This document shows positions 1-13,000 of a DNA stretch of 64,000 nt, one piece after another. A program made the position numbers and the translations under genes. The notes under the pieces are model-generated. The model did no database searches and was not told where the DNA came from. It saw only the letters and a list, made by a program, of their open reading frames with translations. Source of the DNA: Hydractinia symbiolongicarpus. Taxonomy: Eukaryota; Cnidaria; Hydrozoa; Anthoathecata; Hydractiniidae. The stretch spans positions 20,150,001 to 20,214,000 of the forward strand of contig NC_079884.1 of assembly GCF_029227915.1 (NCBI RefSeq). The letters are read 5' to 3'. Every line of letters starts with the position of its first letter. Position 1 is the stretch's first letter.

Positions 1-3000
1 TTTGGCATACAGGTGCCTTATAAATATACTCAGTAAGTATTAAAACCATGTTGCATAGCAAAAAAGAGTTATTAAAAAATAACCAGCAGGAAGGGAGGGG
101 GTGGAATCAGCTTCCCTATTCCCCGGACTAAATAGGGTTAAGAAAAATACTTGTTTGTAATATTTATAAGCGCTACAGTTATTTATATTATACCAAGCTT
201 TGTGTCAGCCATTGTAGAAACGCCTTCCTATTGCACGCACTCTCCCTCACTATAGCAGAATCAGAACTTCGTCGTCAGTGAAAAGATAAACCTTAGCATA
301 GCAACTAACCTACATTAGACATTTTTGGCAAAAATAAACATTTAATATTTCACAAAAATTTAATACAAAAAGTATAAGCTGTTACTGCATTTTTGAAAAA
401 GCGAAAAATTCTAAGATGAAATCAAAGCAAACGATATTTTGCTCGGCAGACGCCACCATATTCGCCGTCAAATTTGTCCCGTGGAAATCATTATTAAAGA
501 AAATCCAACTTTATGCGCAAGTGACACAGAGTAATGAAGAACTAATGAGAAATTTTTGACCACAAAAGAAGCGATACAATAGTACTAATTAGTTTCGAAT
601 GACATTCACCGTCCGCAGCGAGGAAGTGTAGTTCCGACATCTAACATTTAAATAGATCAACTTAGACAGCAAGGGGGGGGGGGGGGCAGTACTGAAATAA
701 CCAAAACTCATGCGATTAACCAGCATTAGAAACAACGCATTTGCTTTCCTGTTCAACAGAGATTTTTCAGTTTTAACTGAAATCAGATTGAATTTTTAAA
801 CTTGACAGAAGAGCGCAAATAATGTTGTTAGGAATGTAAAAATAAATAAAAATAATAATTTAAAGAAGGAAAAAAGTAAAAAAGAAGAAAAAAAATTAAT
901 AAGCTAATAAAAATCATGTGTGAGCAAATAATGAATCGCAATACGTGTTCTAAAAATCAAACTGGAAAAAACATATATGCCCACTCCAAAACCTAGATTT
1001 TTTGGGTTCTCAAGTCCACAGGAGGCTGGGACCTCCGATATAGATATGCTAAATGGGCAGAATAATGGGCACAAAATTTTGCATACACAAAAAATGATGA
1101 CATTATTATGTTTGTGTTGATGTCATCATTTTTGTAAATTCTTAATTTTTTACCTAATAATAGTTTCAAATACTCTGCAAGTCGTTTGGGGACAAATAAG
1201 TAGATAAATAGTAACAGAAATTTTGGTTTGATGTCCAAAATTTATTTGGAAAAAGGGGAATTCAGGAGCCATTCGTGCCATTCAATTTCTGACTCTTTAC
1301 TGCAAGATAAAGCTAAAAAACATGTATCGAAATAGTTTATACGCTTTCAAAAACGAACGTAAACAATATAATTGAAGATGTTGAAAAGGGAGGGCGTCAG
1401 ATCTGAACTTGATAAATTTATGAGTGATGATGAATACTTGTGAGAATACTACAAGGAAATTACAAACTTTGGAATCTGACAATTAAAAGTAGCTAACAAA
1501 GTTATTTTTAGCACAGTGTCGTTTCTCCTCATAATCTTTGCTGATAAATATAATATTAGATTTACCACCAGTGTCACTCGGAAAAATAACTGAGTATATA
1601 AAAATATATCCTGACAAAACGAAACAGCGGAAAACTTTCAACTGAAGGTTATTTGAACCATGGAATCTAGTTATGACAAAGTAAAACAATATATAGAACA
1701 TCAAATTTTAAAATTTCATATCGAAGACTTGCATGGTTTGTACGTGGTTTGTATATAACATAGATTCCAGTATTTATTATTGTGTTTCGCAAGACTTTTC
1801 TTGCTTTTCTTATTTTAGTCAGGGGCGTAGTCATGGGGGGGGGGGGGAGGGCAGAATGACCGCACTCGCATATAATATCAATCACAAAAAAATACACTTT
1901 AGACATGATTGTTTCGCACGTAATTTATTGATGTGTATATTTTTTATTTATTTTTTTATTGCTGCAGTCTCAAAGTTTTTCTTAGCATCATGTTGCTTAT
2001 TGGAAAAAACATATCATATAGCAAAAAACGCATCGTGTAAACATAGCTCAATAACAGACAATAAGTTTCCTGCCATTGCATTGTTTCCGCGCATTGGTTT
2101 AACATGGGTAATGTTAATTACAAGTTTTCCGTCATGGTAACCACAACTTTGTGTCCTGTTGTTTTCTTTCTATAAAAGAATTAATCAATCTTTAATTATA
2201 TTTGCATTAAAGTGATTGTATGTTGATTATTGATTCAGATATACAATCAAGAGGGCAGGCTTTTATTTATTTACTTTGCTATTTGTTTCTGTGAATGAAT
2301 ATGTTCAAAGTAGTTTTTAAAAACACAAGAAGTTGTTATTACAAGATCTTATGGTAAGAAGTATACATAACTAGATTGTGAAACATTTACTGGGTGAAGT
2401 TTGAACTATGTGTTTTTAAACGTATGTTGTTACTCTTCTTGTTGCAGTTGTTGTTGTGGCTGCTGCTGTTAATCTCTGTTGTCGCTCTCGTTTTAGCTCA
2501 GAGTTCAGAGAAATTGTTAAAATGTAGCCTTTAAAAGTTTAAGAAGAAATGAGGAGAAATTCGTGCTAAAAAGTGTCGTGCAAAGTCTCAAAACATTTTC
2601 TAGTGAAAATTCTACTCTGCAGTTCTTTTTATTTTGCTGTATTTTCGCTCGTATATCCATTTTTTCTTGTTGTTATTTTTGTTAATTTTAGATGCTTTTG
2701 TTGTTGTTGTTGTTTTATAGTTTTTATTGCTCTTTTACATTGGTCGATGTTTTTGTTATTTTTGTTTTTTTTTTATTTTTAGTTTAAATATCCGTTGTTT
2801 AACGCCGATACAACACCATATTTTCTTTAATCGTGACTTTTTATATCATTTGCTTATTTTTCTTTCATTTATATAGATTAAGGTTTGAGCTGTTTTGATG
2901 GTAGAATAGGAATCGTCGTCATAAGAACTTCCTGCAAGTAAAGATGTTTTGTTTTTTGCAAACTGACTAATAACGATTGTTTACCAATGACTTTGTGAGA

Positions 3001-3489
3001 CTGTAGTCATGTGCATAATCTTGGATAATAATTTCATTGATTAAAAGTAAATAGAGGAATTAAAGACTCATGGACAGAGATTTGCCATGCTTGTAGATAT
3101 AACAGAACCTGATAGCGACTTGGTTAAAGTATTTTACCTTATAGGCACAAAATGTTGTGTACATATCACATTTTAATTCCACATATCACCTCACTTAAAA
3201 TTTTCGGCAAACAAGTTGACGTCATAAGTTTTTATCAACTCTTAGTTGCCAGGCATGTCTGTTTTTAGAAGGAAGGGAAATTTTTTCCATGTCACACATA
3301 AATATTTTAGTGCTCCCTGTTTTCGTTTCTTGACTACTTTAAGATCTTGTGGTTTTGAAGTTAATTATTGTATATTATCAAAGTTTAAGTTATTGCCATA
3401 ATTGTTATTATCATTATTTAACTCGATAAGTACTGACTATCCATTCTAGAAATAAAGTACTAATTGATGAATAAGTGAGTTTATTAAAG
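1..3489. other. Noncoding stretch upstream of the first gene
   Basis: No reading frame here resembles a known protein and the open frames are short and AT-rich. Simple sequence includes a run of about 14 G near 673-686, another of about 13 G near 1,836, and a TTG-rich stretch near 2,698-2,715. A palindromic CRE-type octamer lies at 3,217-3,224. Any 5' untranslated exon or promoter of the gene at 3,490 would fall in the last few hundred bases, but no splice sites could be assigned. Confidence 0.5.
3217..3224. promoter_or_regulatory. Candidate CRE (TGACGTCA)
   Basis: A perfect 8-bp cAMP-response-element palindrome about 270 bp upstream of the first ATG of the plus-strand gene at 3,490. The position suits a CREB/ATF-type site. 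TGACGTCA-like words are common in repeats of this window, so chance occurrence is possible. Confidence 0.25.
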
Positions 3490-4179
3490 ATGTCTTCATC
3501 AGCGTTTCACATTCCACGAATCGTGGTACAAAGTCCAGACGAAGTAGACGAGTTGCTTGGAAAATATATAAACAAACTATCTGCCCCATGCAAGATTAAC
3601 ACAAAAGAGAAGTTAAGAGAAAAGTTACGAACAAGAAGAGGCGGTACTAAACGAAGCCTGGAAACTACTTTAGAAACCATAAAGGAAGAATTCGACCTTG
3701 ATAAGTTGAGACACCTCAAACATAAAACGTCCGAAGAAGAACAACAAAACAACAAAAAGCAATTAAGACTGCAAGATTCTTGCTTCTGTCAACAAACCTG
3801 TTGCGATAATATCAGCCAGAACTCTGCAGAGAATGACATTAATTATACCTGCAATAATGAAACATGCGATAACTCCTGTTACGATAGCAACAACAACGAA
3901 TTTTTTGCGACGTCATTAAGTTTGACGTCAAAGGACACTAAAGTGACTTCATGTATAACTCCATCATTGATATCAATTAGCATGAAACCGGTTATGCCTG
4001 TTAGCATCACACCGGCGTCGGTCATTAAGCCTATACCGGTAACCTTAAAATCATCCTCATTCGGACTTAAACGAAAGTTACTGCCATTAGTGCCTGCGAT
4101 GAAATGTGTACGACATTTCAGCAGTTTGACGTCAAATTTTGAAGAAAACGTATCGGCCATGAAGAAGATGAAACTTTAA
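3490..4179 (+). CDS. Unrecognised single-exon protein, 229 residues
   Basis: An uninterrupted frame starting at ATG 3,490 (first residues MSSSAFHIPRIVVQS). The frame stays open upstream to a GTG at 3,475, which is unlikely to be the start in an animal gene. Base composition is clearly richer and more codon-like than the surroundings, which supports real coding. The first half has a short conserved-looking N-terminus, then a very basic stretch with KLREKLRTRRGG and an acidic/basic, probably helical segment. The middle is asparagine- and cysteine-rich, with C-x-C, CC and CDNSC patterns. The C-terminal part is rich in Ser, Thr and Pro with repeated VxPVxITPxS-like phrases and ends in a basic MKKMKL tail. 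There is no signal peptide or membrane segment. A nuclear protein is a guess from the basic tracts. I do not recognise the family. A possible AATAAA signal lies at 4,869-4,874. Confidence 0.6.
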   Translation: MSSSAFHIPRIVVQSPDEVDELLGKYINKLSAPCKINTKEKLREKLRTRRGGTKRSLETTLETIKEEFDLDKLRHLKHKTSEEEQQNNKKQLRLQDSCFCQQTCCDNISQNSAENDINYTCNNETCDNSCYDSNNNEFFATSLSLTSKDTKVTSCITPSLISISMKPVMPVSITPASVIKPIPVTLKSSSFGLKRKLLPLVPAMKCVRHFSSLTSNFEENVSAMKKMKL

Positions 4180-7072
4180 TTATTTCAAATGCGCAGGAAA
4201 CAAAGGCGGCATTTATCTAACAGAGTTTAAAGCAGGTGTATAGGGAAATGTTTCCGGACGAGGTGGGACGGTATCTAAAGAATGAGTGAAATCACACGAC
4301 GGCTATGTTTTCATTTCGCCTATCATATATTAGGTATATATACAATGTATGATCACTCCTTTGCATAAACAAATGTGTTTTATACAAGTTCTTTGGAGTG
4401 AAAAATACGTGTCACAAGTTTCGCCGTCACCTCTAACAAGACATATTAATTTCACGTTAAACGAAAAAAGAAAGGGCAATTTTGGGCAATTTATTTGTTC
4501 TTTATCAAAATTTCTCAGAATAATTTAGACTTGCTTGCAAAGCCTTGTATTAATCTAAAGATCAAAATAAGTTTTAACACAATTTTCATGTGATTTAGTA
4601 TATCTACTGAAATGCTTATAAAAATCAAACCTTCGCGATTATCAGCTTTAATCTCATTGTCGACGAAGGGGTATTTCAAATAATCTTTAGAACCATCCGC
4701 TTATTGTTGTTGCTGTTATTTTTACTTTTGGGCGGACACTAAGTCTTCGTGAAGCAAGCACATCAAATAATTGTAAGAATTTGGCTAGAGTGTTGCAAAA
4801 TTAAACTTAGGCGAAACTAATTCAGCTTAAAAGTCCAATTTTTTATTTTAATTTCGCTATTTCTGGTTAATAAATCGATTTTCTTATTTCGCGCTTGACC
4901 TCAAGATCATTTTCCACAATTTATTTTCGCAGTTGAGCTAAAAATCATTTCCCCCACATCTTAGGTTTTGCGGTTTGTAGGACCTGGGAGAGAGCGAAAT
5001 TGTCATGCCATAATGCATTTGAAACTAAACATTGGTTGATCAGTTAGTTCAGGTTATGTTCTCTATATTTTATATAGATATTGTATATAATATACAAGTG
5101 TTAAACACGATGTAGATACAGTATATAATTGTGAAAGTTATTAGTAATTTGTTTTTTATATCTTTCTTTTTTTCTCCCTGTTGTATTTTTCTGTTATCAC
5201 TACATTACTTCACGTAAGAATATAGGTATTCTTTGTCATGACATATCCGTGTGTTATTCTCAACAGAGAATGTTTCACCCCGTACATAGTGTGGTAGGTT
5301 CGTTTGCAACACCCAGTTCTGGGGAGCGGATCGTATGTTATGGTTATGTGCAAAGTAGTTCTTCTTCAATATGTTTCACGTAAGAAGATGGCCTCATATT
5401 TTAGATGTTTTAATTGCAATATCCGTACGTGGCAATAGCCTACAGATCAAAAATTGTTTTTTTTGCTCGTGTCTGCTAAAAGCTAGTTAATAAGACATGG
5501 AAGCAACATTTAATGTTGTGCTATAATGATTGTAAACTAATGTGCACTAGGATCCTCTTCCCAGGATCCTAGTGCATAGCAGTACCAATAGGAACTTCAG
5601 GCTATCCTGGTTCCTTGTTGAACAATTTCAATAATAATAATAATAAAAAGTCGGTTCCCAAAACATTAAGTGTTGAGCAACAACAGTCGTACAACAGTCG
5701 TGCAACAGTCGTACAAAAACAATGCAAGTGCTCGTGCACGACAATCACTGCCTTTAATGGGAACCAAACTTAAAACTAGATATTAGTAAAGAACGAGACC
5801 ATAAATAGTTTCTTTTTCTGTTTTAATTTCTGTCGCAAACAATAACACTGGGTATGTGACGAAATAGGCTTTCATCAAGGTCAAAAACATTGAGAAAATC
5901 TTGTTAGGATGCATATCTCAGAGAGATTTATTTTGTTTTAATTGTACTTTTTTAATTTATATATGCGTCATATATACATATACAATTCTTCCCGTTTTTC
6001 TCAGAAACAAGACAATTACTACTATAATACTAGACCAATTATTGTTGGATTTTCGTTGTTTGTGTTTCAAAAAAAATTTACTTTACGCTATTTCATATAT
6101 ATACTTACGCCTTTTAAGATGAAGAACCATGTAATTTATGGACATACTTGAAATAAATCGGTTATTATTATTATTATTATTAACCCAACCGATTCAATTA
6201 CTGGTGTCCTAATGTTTTAAAACAGCCAATGTTTTTTACAATATTGAATTATTATATTGATTAACGTTGCGATTTTCAGAGTACTTATACCTGAAACAAT
6301 GTGGGACGTTCTTATTTTGCAGCCTAACCAACCTTCAGGATATCATTCTTAAAAAGCCTTTAGATAAATTGTGTGGCTGGATGGACACACAGTCTCAGCC
6401 GTTGGATCTAACTAAATCGCCAAGATCCGAAATCTTTACGACGACTTTAGCTATGAACATTTAAAATTGAAAATACGTGAATCGAATTCGGAAATAGCCT
6501 ACGTACTTTTTGTGGCCATGAACGTTCAAATTTGCCACTTTGTGTAAAATATACTTTGACATATGAAGAAAAAAAAAGATATAAAGAAATAAACACATTT
6601 AACTTAATTCCGTTTTCTCTAAAAAGTCTAATTAATTTAATTTCTTCGTACAATTTAATAATACGTTCAATATCATCCGGCAAAATCACCCGGTCGTATC
6701 GCTAGTTTCCTTTGAATATTCGATTATGACGGGATTACTCATTTCGACAGATGACGATTAATCGTAAAAAAATATGATTTTGAATTTCCGTTGTTGCAAC
6801 CGCAAATGTTTAGTGTCATTCTCTAATGAAAACCATATTTGTACATGATTAAGAAAACATTTATGTTACACGTTACGTCATAAGTCACATATAACGTCAC
6901 AGGGTGTAACGGTTATTGGTCTCTCGGATTATTGTCATTTAATGAAGACGATCTATTAATTCGAACTTGAAAATGTACACTAGAATTTGCAGATAAGCCT
7001 TCAGTCACATCACGTTTTCATCGCCATGGTGACACACAAAACCACGTCCCTAAACGCACATGAGGTCATGTC
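4180..7072. other. Noncoding stretch between the unknown gene and the FLCN 3' end
   Basis: No protein homology is recognisable on either strand. It contains an AATAAA candidate (4,869-4,874), a perfect 14-bp hairpin (5,543-5,576), three near-identical 12-bp units of the type CAACAGTCGTAC near 5,687-5,715, and short AAT and TTA microsatellites near 5,630-5,645 and 6,160-6,181. The 3' untranslated region of FLCN should lie in the right-hand part on the minus strand. Confidence 0.5.
5543..5576. repeat. Perfect 14-bp hairpin
   Basis: Arms 5,543-5,556 (TGCACTAGGATCCT) and 5,563-5,576 are exact reverse complements around a 6-base loop CTTCCC. No T-run follows and no gene is adjacent. It may be the remnant of a small fold-back element. 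Confidence 0.7.
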
Positions 7073-10000
7073 TCATAATTCGCCTTTGTGATTGCTACAA
7101 TTCAGTAAATGAGATCTGTAAGAACGACTTAATGACGTCATCCAATATTTCAAAAGGATTTCGTCCTCTGGTTTTGCTTGAAGCACTTCTAAAAGTCTAA
7201 ATAAAAAAATCAGTCAAATCATCAAAGGCACATCCGTAAAAAAATATCTTGAGTATCTAGTATTTTAATAACGATCGCGAATTTCTCTATTATTTTGTTA
7301 CTTAGCGTTAAACAGATTAGTATTAAAGCCAAATAAGATTGAAGTGAATCGAGCGGTGGTAACATAAGGGCGGTTTAAAAAAATGATAATAAGGTATTGT
7401 GAATTTTGCTTATTCATTCTCATTTTTTATTCCACAAAAGCGTTAATATACTTCTACGTTAAAATGTTTAAGCAACCACAAAATACATCAGTCGTGCTAA
7501 TTAACGTTTTCGTGATTACACACACAAGTTAACCATTACCTGTCTTTTTCTTCAGTTGTGCGAACACCAGACTTTGAAAACTTAAACATCACTTTTACTT
7601 TCCTAAAAAAGCGGAGGTAAAATGACTTTCAATCTTAAGGTGAATTTTCACAAAGCGAATTATGAATGGCGAATTCAGCGGAGAATTAGCTGCGAAATAT
7701 CTTTCCACGAGAATCAAAAAACATGTGGGGAAATTAAAAAACCTGAATGTGAGCATTGAAATTGTAAACAAGGCAGTTATTTTAAATTATTTCCAATAAT
7801 AAGTTTTTCTACTAATAAACACTGAAAATTGCTAAGAGTTTACAGCAAAATATTTCGCCGCTAAAAACTAGAAACTGATTCTACTTTACGGTGATTTTTT
7901 AAAACAAAACCAAAACAAACAAAACTTAGATACATTTCGCCGGCGAATTCCCCGTGCAATTCTCACTCACACGAGTGAAAGCTACAACATAAAGATATGA
8001 AATGGTGGTTTCTTAAAAAACGTTATAAGACTTTTATAATTATAGATGTTTTCATTTGAAGCAGAGAGATACGATTTTTCTGACATACTCGAATAAATTC
8101 CGCCCTGTGATATATCGATAGTTTTTTTTTGCTATTGTTAGGCGGTTAAAAGACTATTTACATTCACACTATTGGAGGGAACCGATCTCGTATTTTTGGA
8201 AATATTTTTATCCCGCTTAACCTGGTGCGATCCTGTTTGCGTCACCGGATACACGCATTGAGCATGATTGTTGTGTCATTCGAACAAAGAGTGGTTAGTT
8301 CAAACAAATATTGAAATTTAGTTTTTCATACCCCATCCATTGTTCTTTAGCAGTTATTAACATTAAGTCGAACACACTTCTATTAATAGTATTATTACGT
8401 AATGCCTTCATGATATGCTTCAAGTATGTTGGCTCTAAGCGAAAAAGGGTGGAATTACATTGATCGCACTGATGTTTTAAAAATATTACACATATATTCC
8501 ATATGAAAGTGAGACTCAAGAACTCCTTTCGTGTAGAAAACTTTGTCGATAAAATTTGAAGAATTTAATCCACATCCACATTAATCAAGTAAAGCAAAAA
8601 GTTCGTAAACATTTCACATTAACGTCATTTATCATAATACAATATAAACTGTTTTGTCTATCTATATCGAGAAATATTACCCGACGTCAAAAGTATAGAC
8701 CGAGCTTGCGAGGTCGATACGCTGACCGAGGGTACTATTTCTCGGAATAGATAGACAAAAACAGTTTGTATTGTATTTATTAACTGATGCTATTTTGCAA
8801 ATGTTTGTAGAAACCAGGATTATTTTCTAAAGATTTACTTGTGACAAGGTTGTAAAAACCAGGTTTTGTAAAAGAAAGAAAACGTTCGATTAGAATTTCA
8901 TTGTTCCAATTTTTCAAATTCGGATTTTTACAAACCTAAACAAAACCCTAACAAAACAGTGTACGTATTAATATACCATATATTAAATATAGATGACTTG
9001 CCAATGTTTACAAAAGTTTTGCAATTATTTTTACATGCGCAAACATTTTGATAAGTAAAAAAGCAGGACCATATAGGATAAAAAGGCTGTTATTAATAAA
9101 ATTATCAGATTTAGAAAACACACGCTTAAAAAGGCACCGGAATTAATATATATTATATTCTTCCCTTTTCATAAGCTTCGTTGTGGTTCATGTTTTTTAT
9201 ATTTTCTACCTATTGGAACGCGTGCGCATTTCAACTGGTCTTAACACAAAATCAAAACATTACATCACACGAAATGTCGTCTAACATACAGAAAGTAATT
9301 CGTACCATTTCCAACAGAATTGCCAGATACTTCAAACTGATAAGAATCAAAGGAATTTTCACAGAAACTAAAACTAAATAAGCAAACACAGTGTTAGTAG
9401 AATATGGTCCAATGTATTTAAAACAGGAACACAAAATTAATTTGCTTACTGCGATTTGGAAGAGGTTTCTGCACCTTCACCCCCATTCTAATTAATAGAG
9501 AAAAAAAAATTATAAGGAAAGGAGAACTGCGCACAGCACGGCTGCTGAATAAAAGTTCATGATGAAAGTGTTGATTTTGAAGACCAGACCGAATGGCTTG
9601 GTATGTTCCATAATTATCAATGTTACATGTTACAGACATAATGTCTTTTGAACAAAGACTAAGAATGTTTTAATAATAAAAATACTCATAGAGTTATATT
9701 GTGATGGTCACGTGTCAATGCGCACAAAATAACGAAACAAGAAAAAATTAAGATCAAAAAAAAATGTTAAACAACATGTGACGAACATATTTTATATACT
9801 GAACGTACTGAACAAATTGATATTCACTTTGTGAGTACAGATAAAGAAAATAAAGATTTGTGAATAAAAATGAAACCACCATATTGCGCGTTCGATTTGT
9901 TGTTGAATGTTTCCGATCTATAAATTTATTTAAATTTAGCGCCATCTCATCGTAACAAACTTCATCGTTCGAAGCTTGTAGATGTTGTGGAAGAGGGACT

Positions 10001-13000
10001 TAAAACATGAAAAAAATATTGTTGTTGGTCATGACAGATATTTCTTAAGTTCAAAGAAGTTTAAATAAAGGTTATAAAATGCTGTTTTTATTATAGCACG
10101 CAAAATATTCAAAGATCTTATTTTTGAGGTTTACTGGTAAATACATCCAAACCTACTTATTTTCATCCCATACAGCCATAAAAATTCTGTAAAAATGTTG
10201 TTAGAAAAATATATAGATATATAGTCGCGAGATAGTTATTTATTTGTTTTCTCTCGCTTAAAATTTATGTTATGGCTGCAGCAAAATTTTTTTGCGTGCC
10301 TTTCTTTTAAACACACGTCGTCAAAATGCAGGGTGGAGCCATATGGTACTAACTGACTCCGCGTTAATTTTCGTTAATCCGTGTCACATAATTAGGTCCG
10401 GCTTAAGAGTGGGTAAACTGAGTCACATATTCAATTGGAGTGCTGTACAGGTATATGTCGCAAATCCAGTGAAACGCACACCACGCTATGGGTGTCATAT
10501 TATAAAAACATATTTTACAACTTGTTGTTACCCTGTTATAGCAGGAAGAACAATCGGTCAACATTTTTTTTGCAAAATAAGTTCCCGTAATAGTTCTAAG
10601 AAAAATCGTGACATCATGCTGAGCGCTAAGTACAGGTAAAATGGAGTCGCACACACAAAAACTTTATTGCAACTTTGAAAGAAAAAAGACACAGGAAACA
10701 GCCCGTCGTTACCCTGCCCAGCTAAAACAATCACTCAACAATTTCATTTGGTGGAATTTATTGTCAGTTTATAAATAAAATACATCTTAAAGCCTGTCGT
10801 TACCAGGTAATAATAGCCTAGCTAAGTATCACAGGCTAATTGAGACTGCTGTCTGCTTCAATCAATAAACCTTCGTAGCTATCTAACTGCATTCAGCATA
10901 AGAAAGTTTCTTTAAAATTACTTTGACTTTTTAGCCAGAGGTAGCTAACAACTAGGTAGCCACAACCCAGTTTTAGCTTAGTAAAAATTAGATTGGTGAA
11001 TATAAGACAAAAAGAAATAATATCAATGGCTAGGATAAAAAGTTATACAAAATTAAATAGAAACCTGAAATAAATTTCAATAAATAAAGCTAGCTAGCCA
11101 GTTTTAGGTTGCTTCCTCTTCAAAATCTACGTTTGTAGCCAAAATCCTAAAATTAGTTTAAGATTTGTATTGTTAGAAAACGTAACAATATATTTATCTA
11201 TAAACAAAACTAATAGAATATAAAATATATATTTATTAAAAAACAGATACAAAAGTTTCATAAAGGCAAAAAGATCAACAAAAACAGACCTACCAAACCC
11301 AACGCCACAGCTTTCAAAGGTAGATTCTACCCCGAAAATCAATTCAGACCTCGGGAATAAAAGTTTGTCGGACGCCCATCGGGTATATGTGCAGAGGGGA
11401 GGGAAAGCATTTTTTCTCCAGATAAGAAAATTTTACAGGACGTGTTAAGAGACAGATATATTTTATATATCTATATTTTTAAATTCCAAATGAAAGCTAC
11501 AAATTTTTTTGGCCGAACGCATGCCTTGTTGCAAACGCAATAGCGGACAAACCACAGTCAACGCCTTTGTTTTTGAACGGCTTGATTTCAACCTTCTCAT
11601 AATTTGAGTAGAATGCAATTTCTATAAAATCCTGCTGGATACGTGCGAAAGCCGAGCTATTATATACACAATATAGCTTGTTATTCTTCTTATTAAGCAG
11701 TAAATTGGCGACGAAAACCCAGTGTAAAGAGTATAAATGCAATAACTGGATACACTGTTTACCAATAGTCGTGTCAATGAAAGCTGCAATGTGTTCCTGT
11801 ACCAAATTCTGCGCCACAATTATAGATTCGTTTTTTTTCTCCGAAAAAAATAACATGATTTTCTTGTTCGGATAATTGCAATTTTCTTCTTGTTTTTGCT
11901 TGTCCAAAAGATCTAACCACCTTCGTTATATGTATTTTCTTCTACGCCAATTGACAAATCTTGTTGTTCTATGCTATTTCTTCTACTCTCAGTATTCGCT
12001 CTGCTTTCTTGTCGTTAATGTGCAAGGGAATGTCAAAAATCGTGTCATCGATAGGAGCCACCTCTTACTCAATCAATTCCTCCGTGGATGAACTTTTTCT
12101 TTTTTCAACAGATATCCTTACCCTTCCAACATGGAAAGCCTTCTTCTTCATCGTCGGCAACTTCTTTAAGGTAAAGGTGGACGATTTTTTATTGCTTGTG
12201 ATATTGTAGTTTCTTGGTTTCTCGGGTATAAAACCATGATCACTATAAACATGGTTTTCCATAAGATCTAAAACATAGTGTAACTTATCTTAAATAATAT
12301 TGAAGACCTTAGTTTCATAAATCGAGTAAGAAAAGATTTAATTTGGGTGAACAGTTCTCTGCAATTCGAAGCTGTTGATTTTTCCGGAAACAGTGTTTTT
12401 AGACCTGGCAGGAGATTGGAAGGATCGGATGAGTCACAAGGAGCTTCTTGAATAATATCATCATCAAGTTTTTTTTTACTATGTATTTCGATCAAGAAAA
12501 TTGTAAAGTTTTATCTAAAGTTATAATTATGAAGAAAATTTGTGTTTTTGATTAATCTGAATAATTTTTATTCTTATTGGATGTGTTACTTTATTATACT
12601 TTTTGGATATTATACTTTCTCTTGATGAAAAAAATTCCCCACTTACTTTTTTCTCCAAAACATTATCTGTCATGTTCGTATAAAATAAAATTTCGAAGAA
12701 TTTTCAAGTTCCAATGCTGCTATCGTTATTCTTCCAAGGTGCCATAAGATTTCATGAAAAAAAAATCCATCTGTATTTAAAATTTAAAAGCACCGTTTCA
12801 CAAAAACACATGCAAAAAATTTATCTGTTGGCGCGCTTATAATGTTATGTGGTTTAGACGTATTGCTTGTAACCATATATGGGGGCTTACTTTACCCGAC
12901 TGGTTTTTGAAGATAGAATCTTTTTTCTCATATTACTTTCGTCAGCATATCGAAGCCGCGTAAACTTGCTGATTGATTATTGATACAAATCGGGTCTTGT

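Noticed and set aside
1733-2140. 135-codon plus-strand frame crossing a poly-G run
   Set aside because: No homology; the frame depends on the length of the homopolymer and looks like chance.
12620-12760. Minus-strand segment reading [11 protein letters not shown], resembling the missing FLCN strand
   Set aside because: No donor site occurs before the in-frame stop, so it cannot be spliced into the gene as read.
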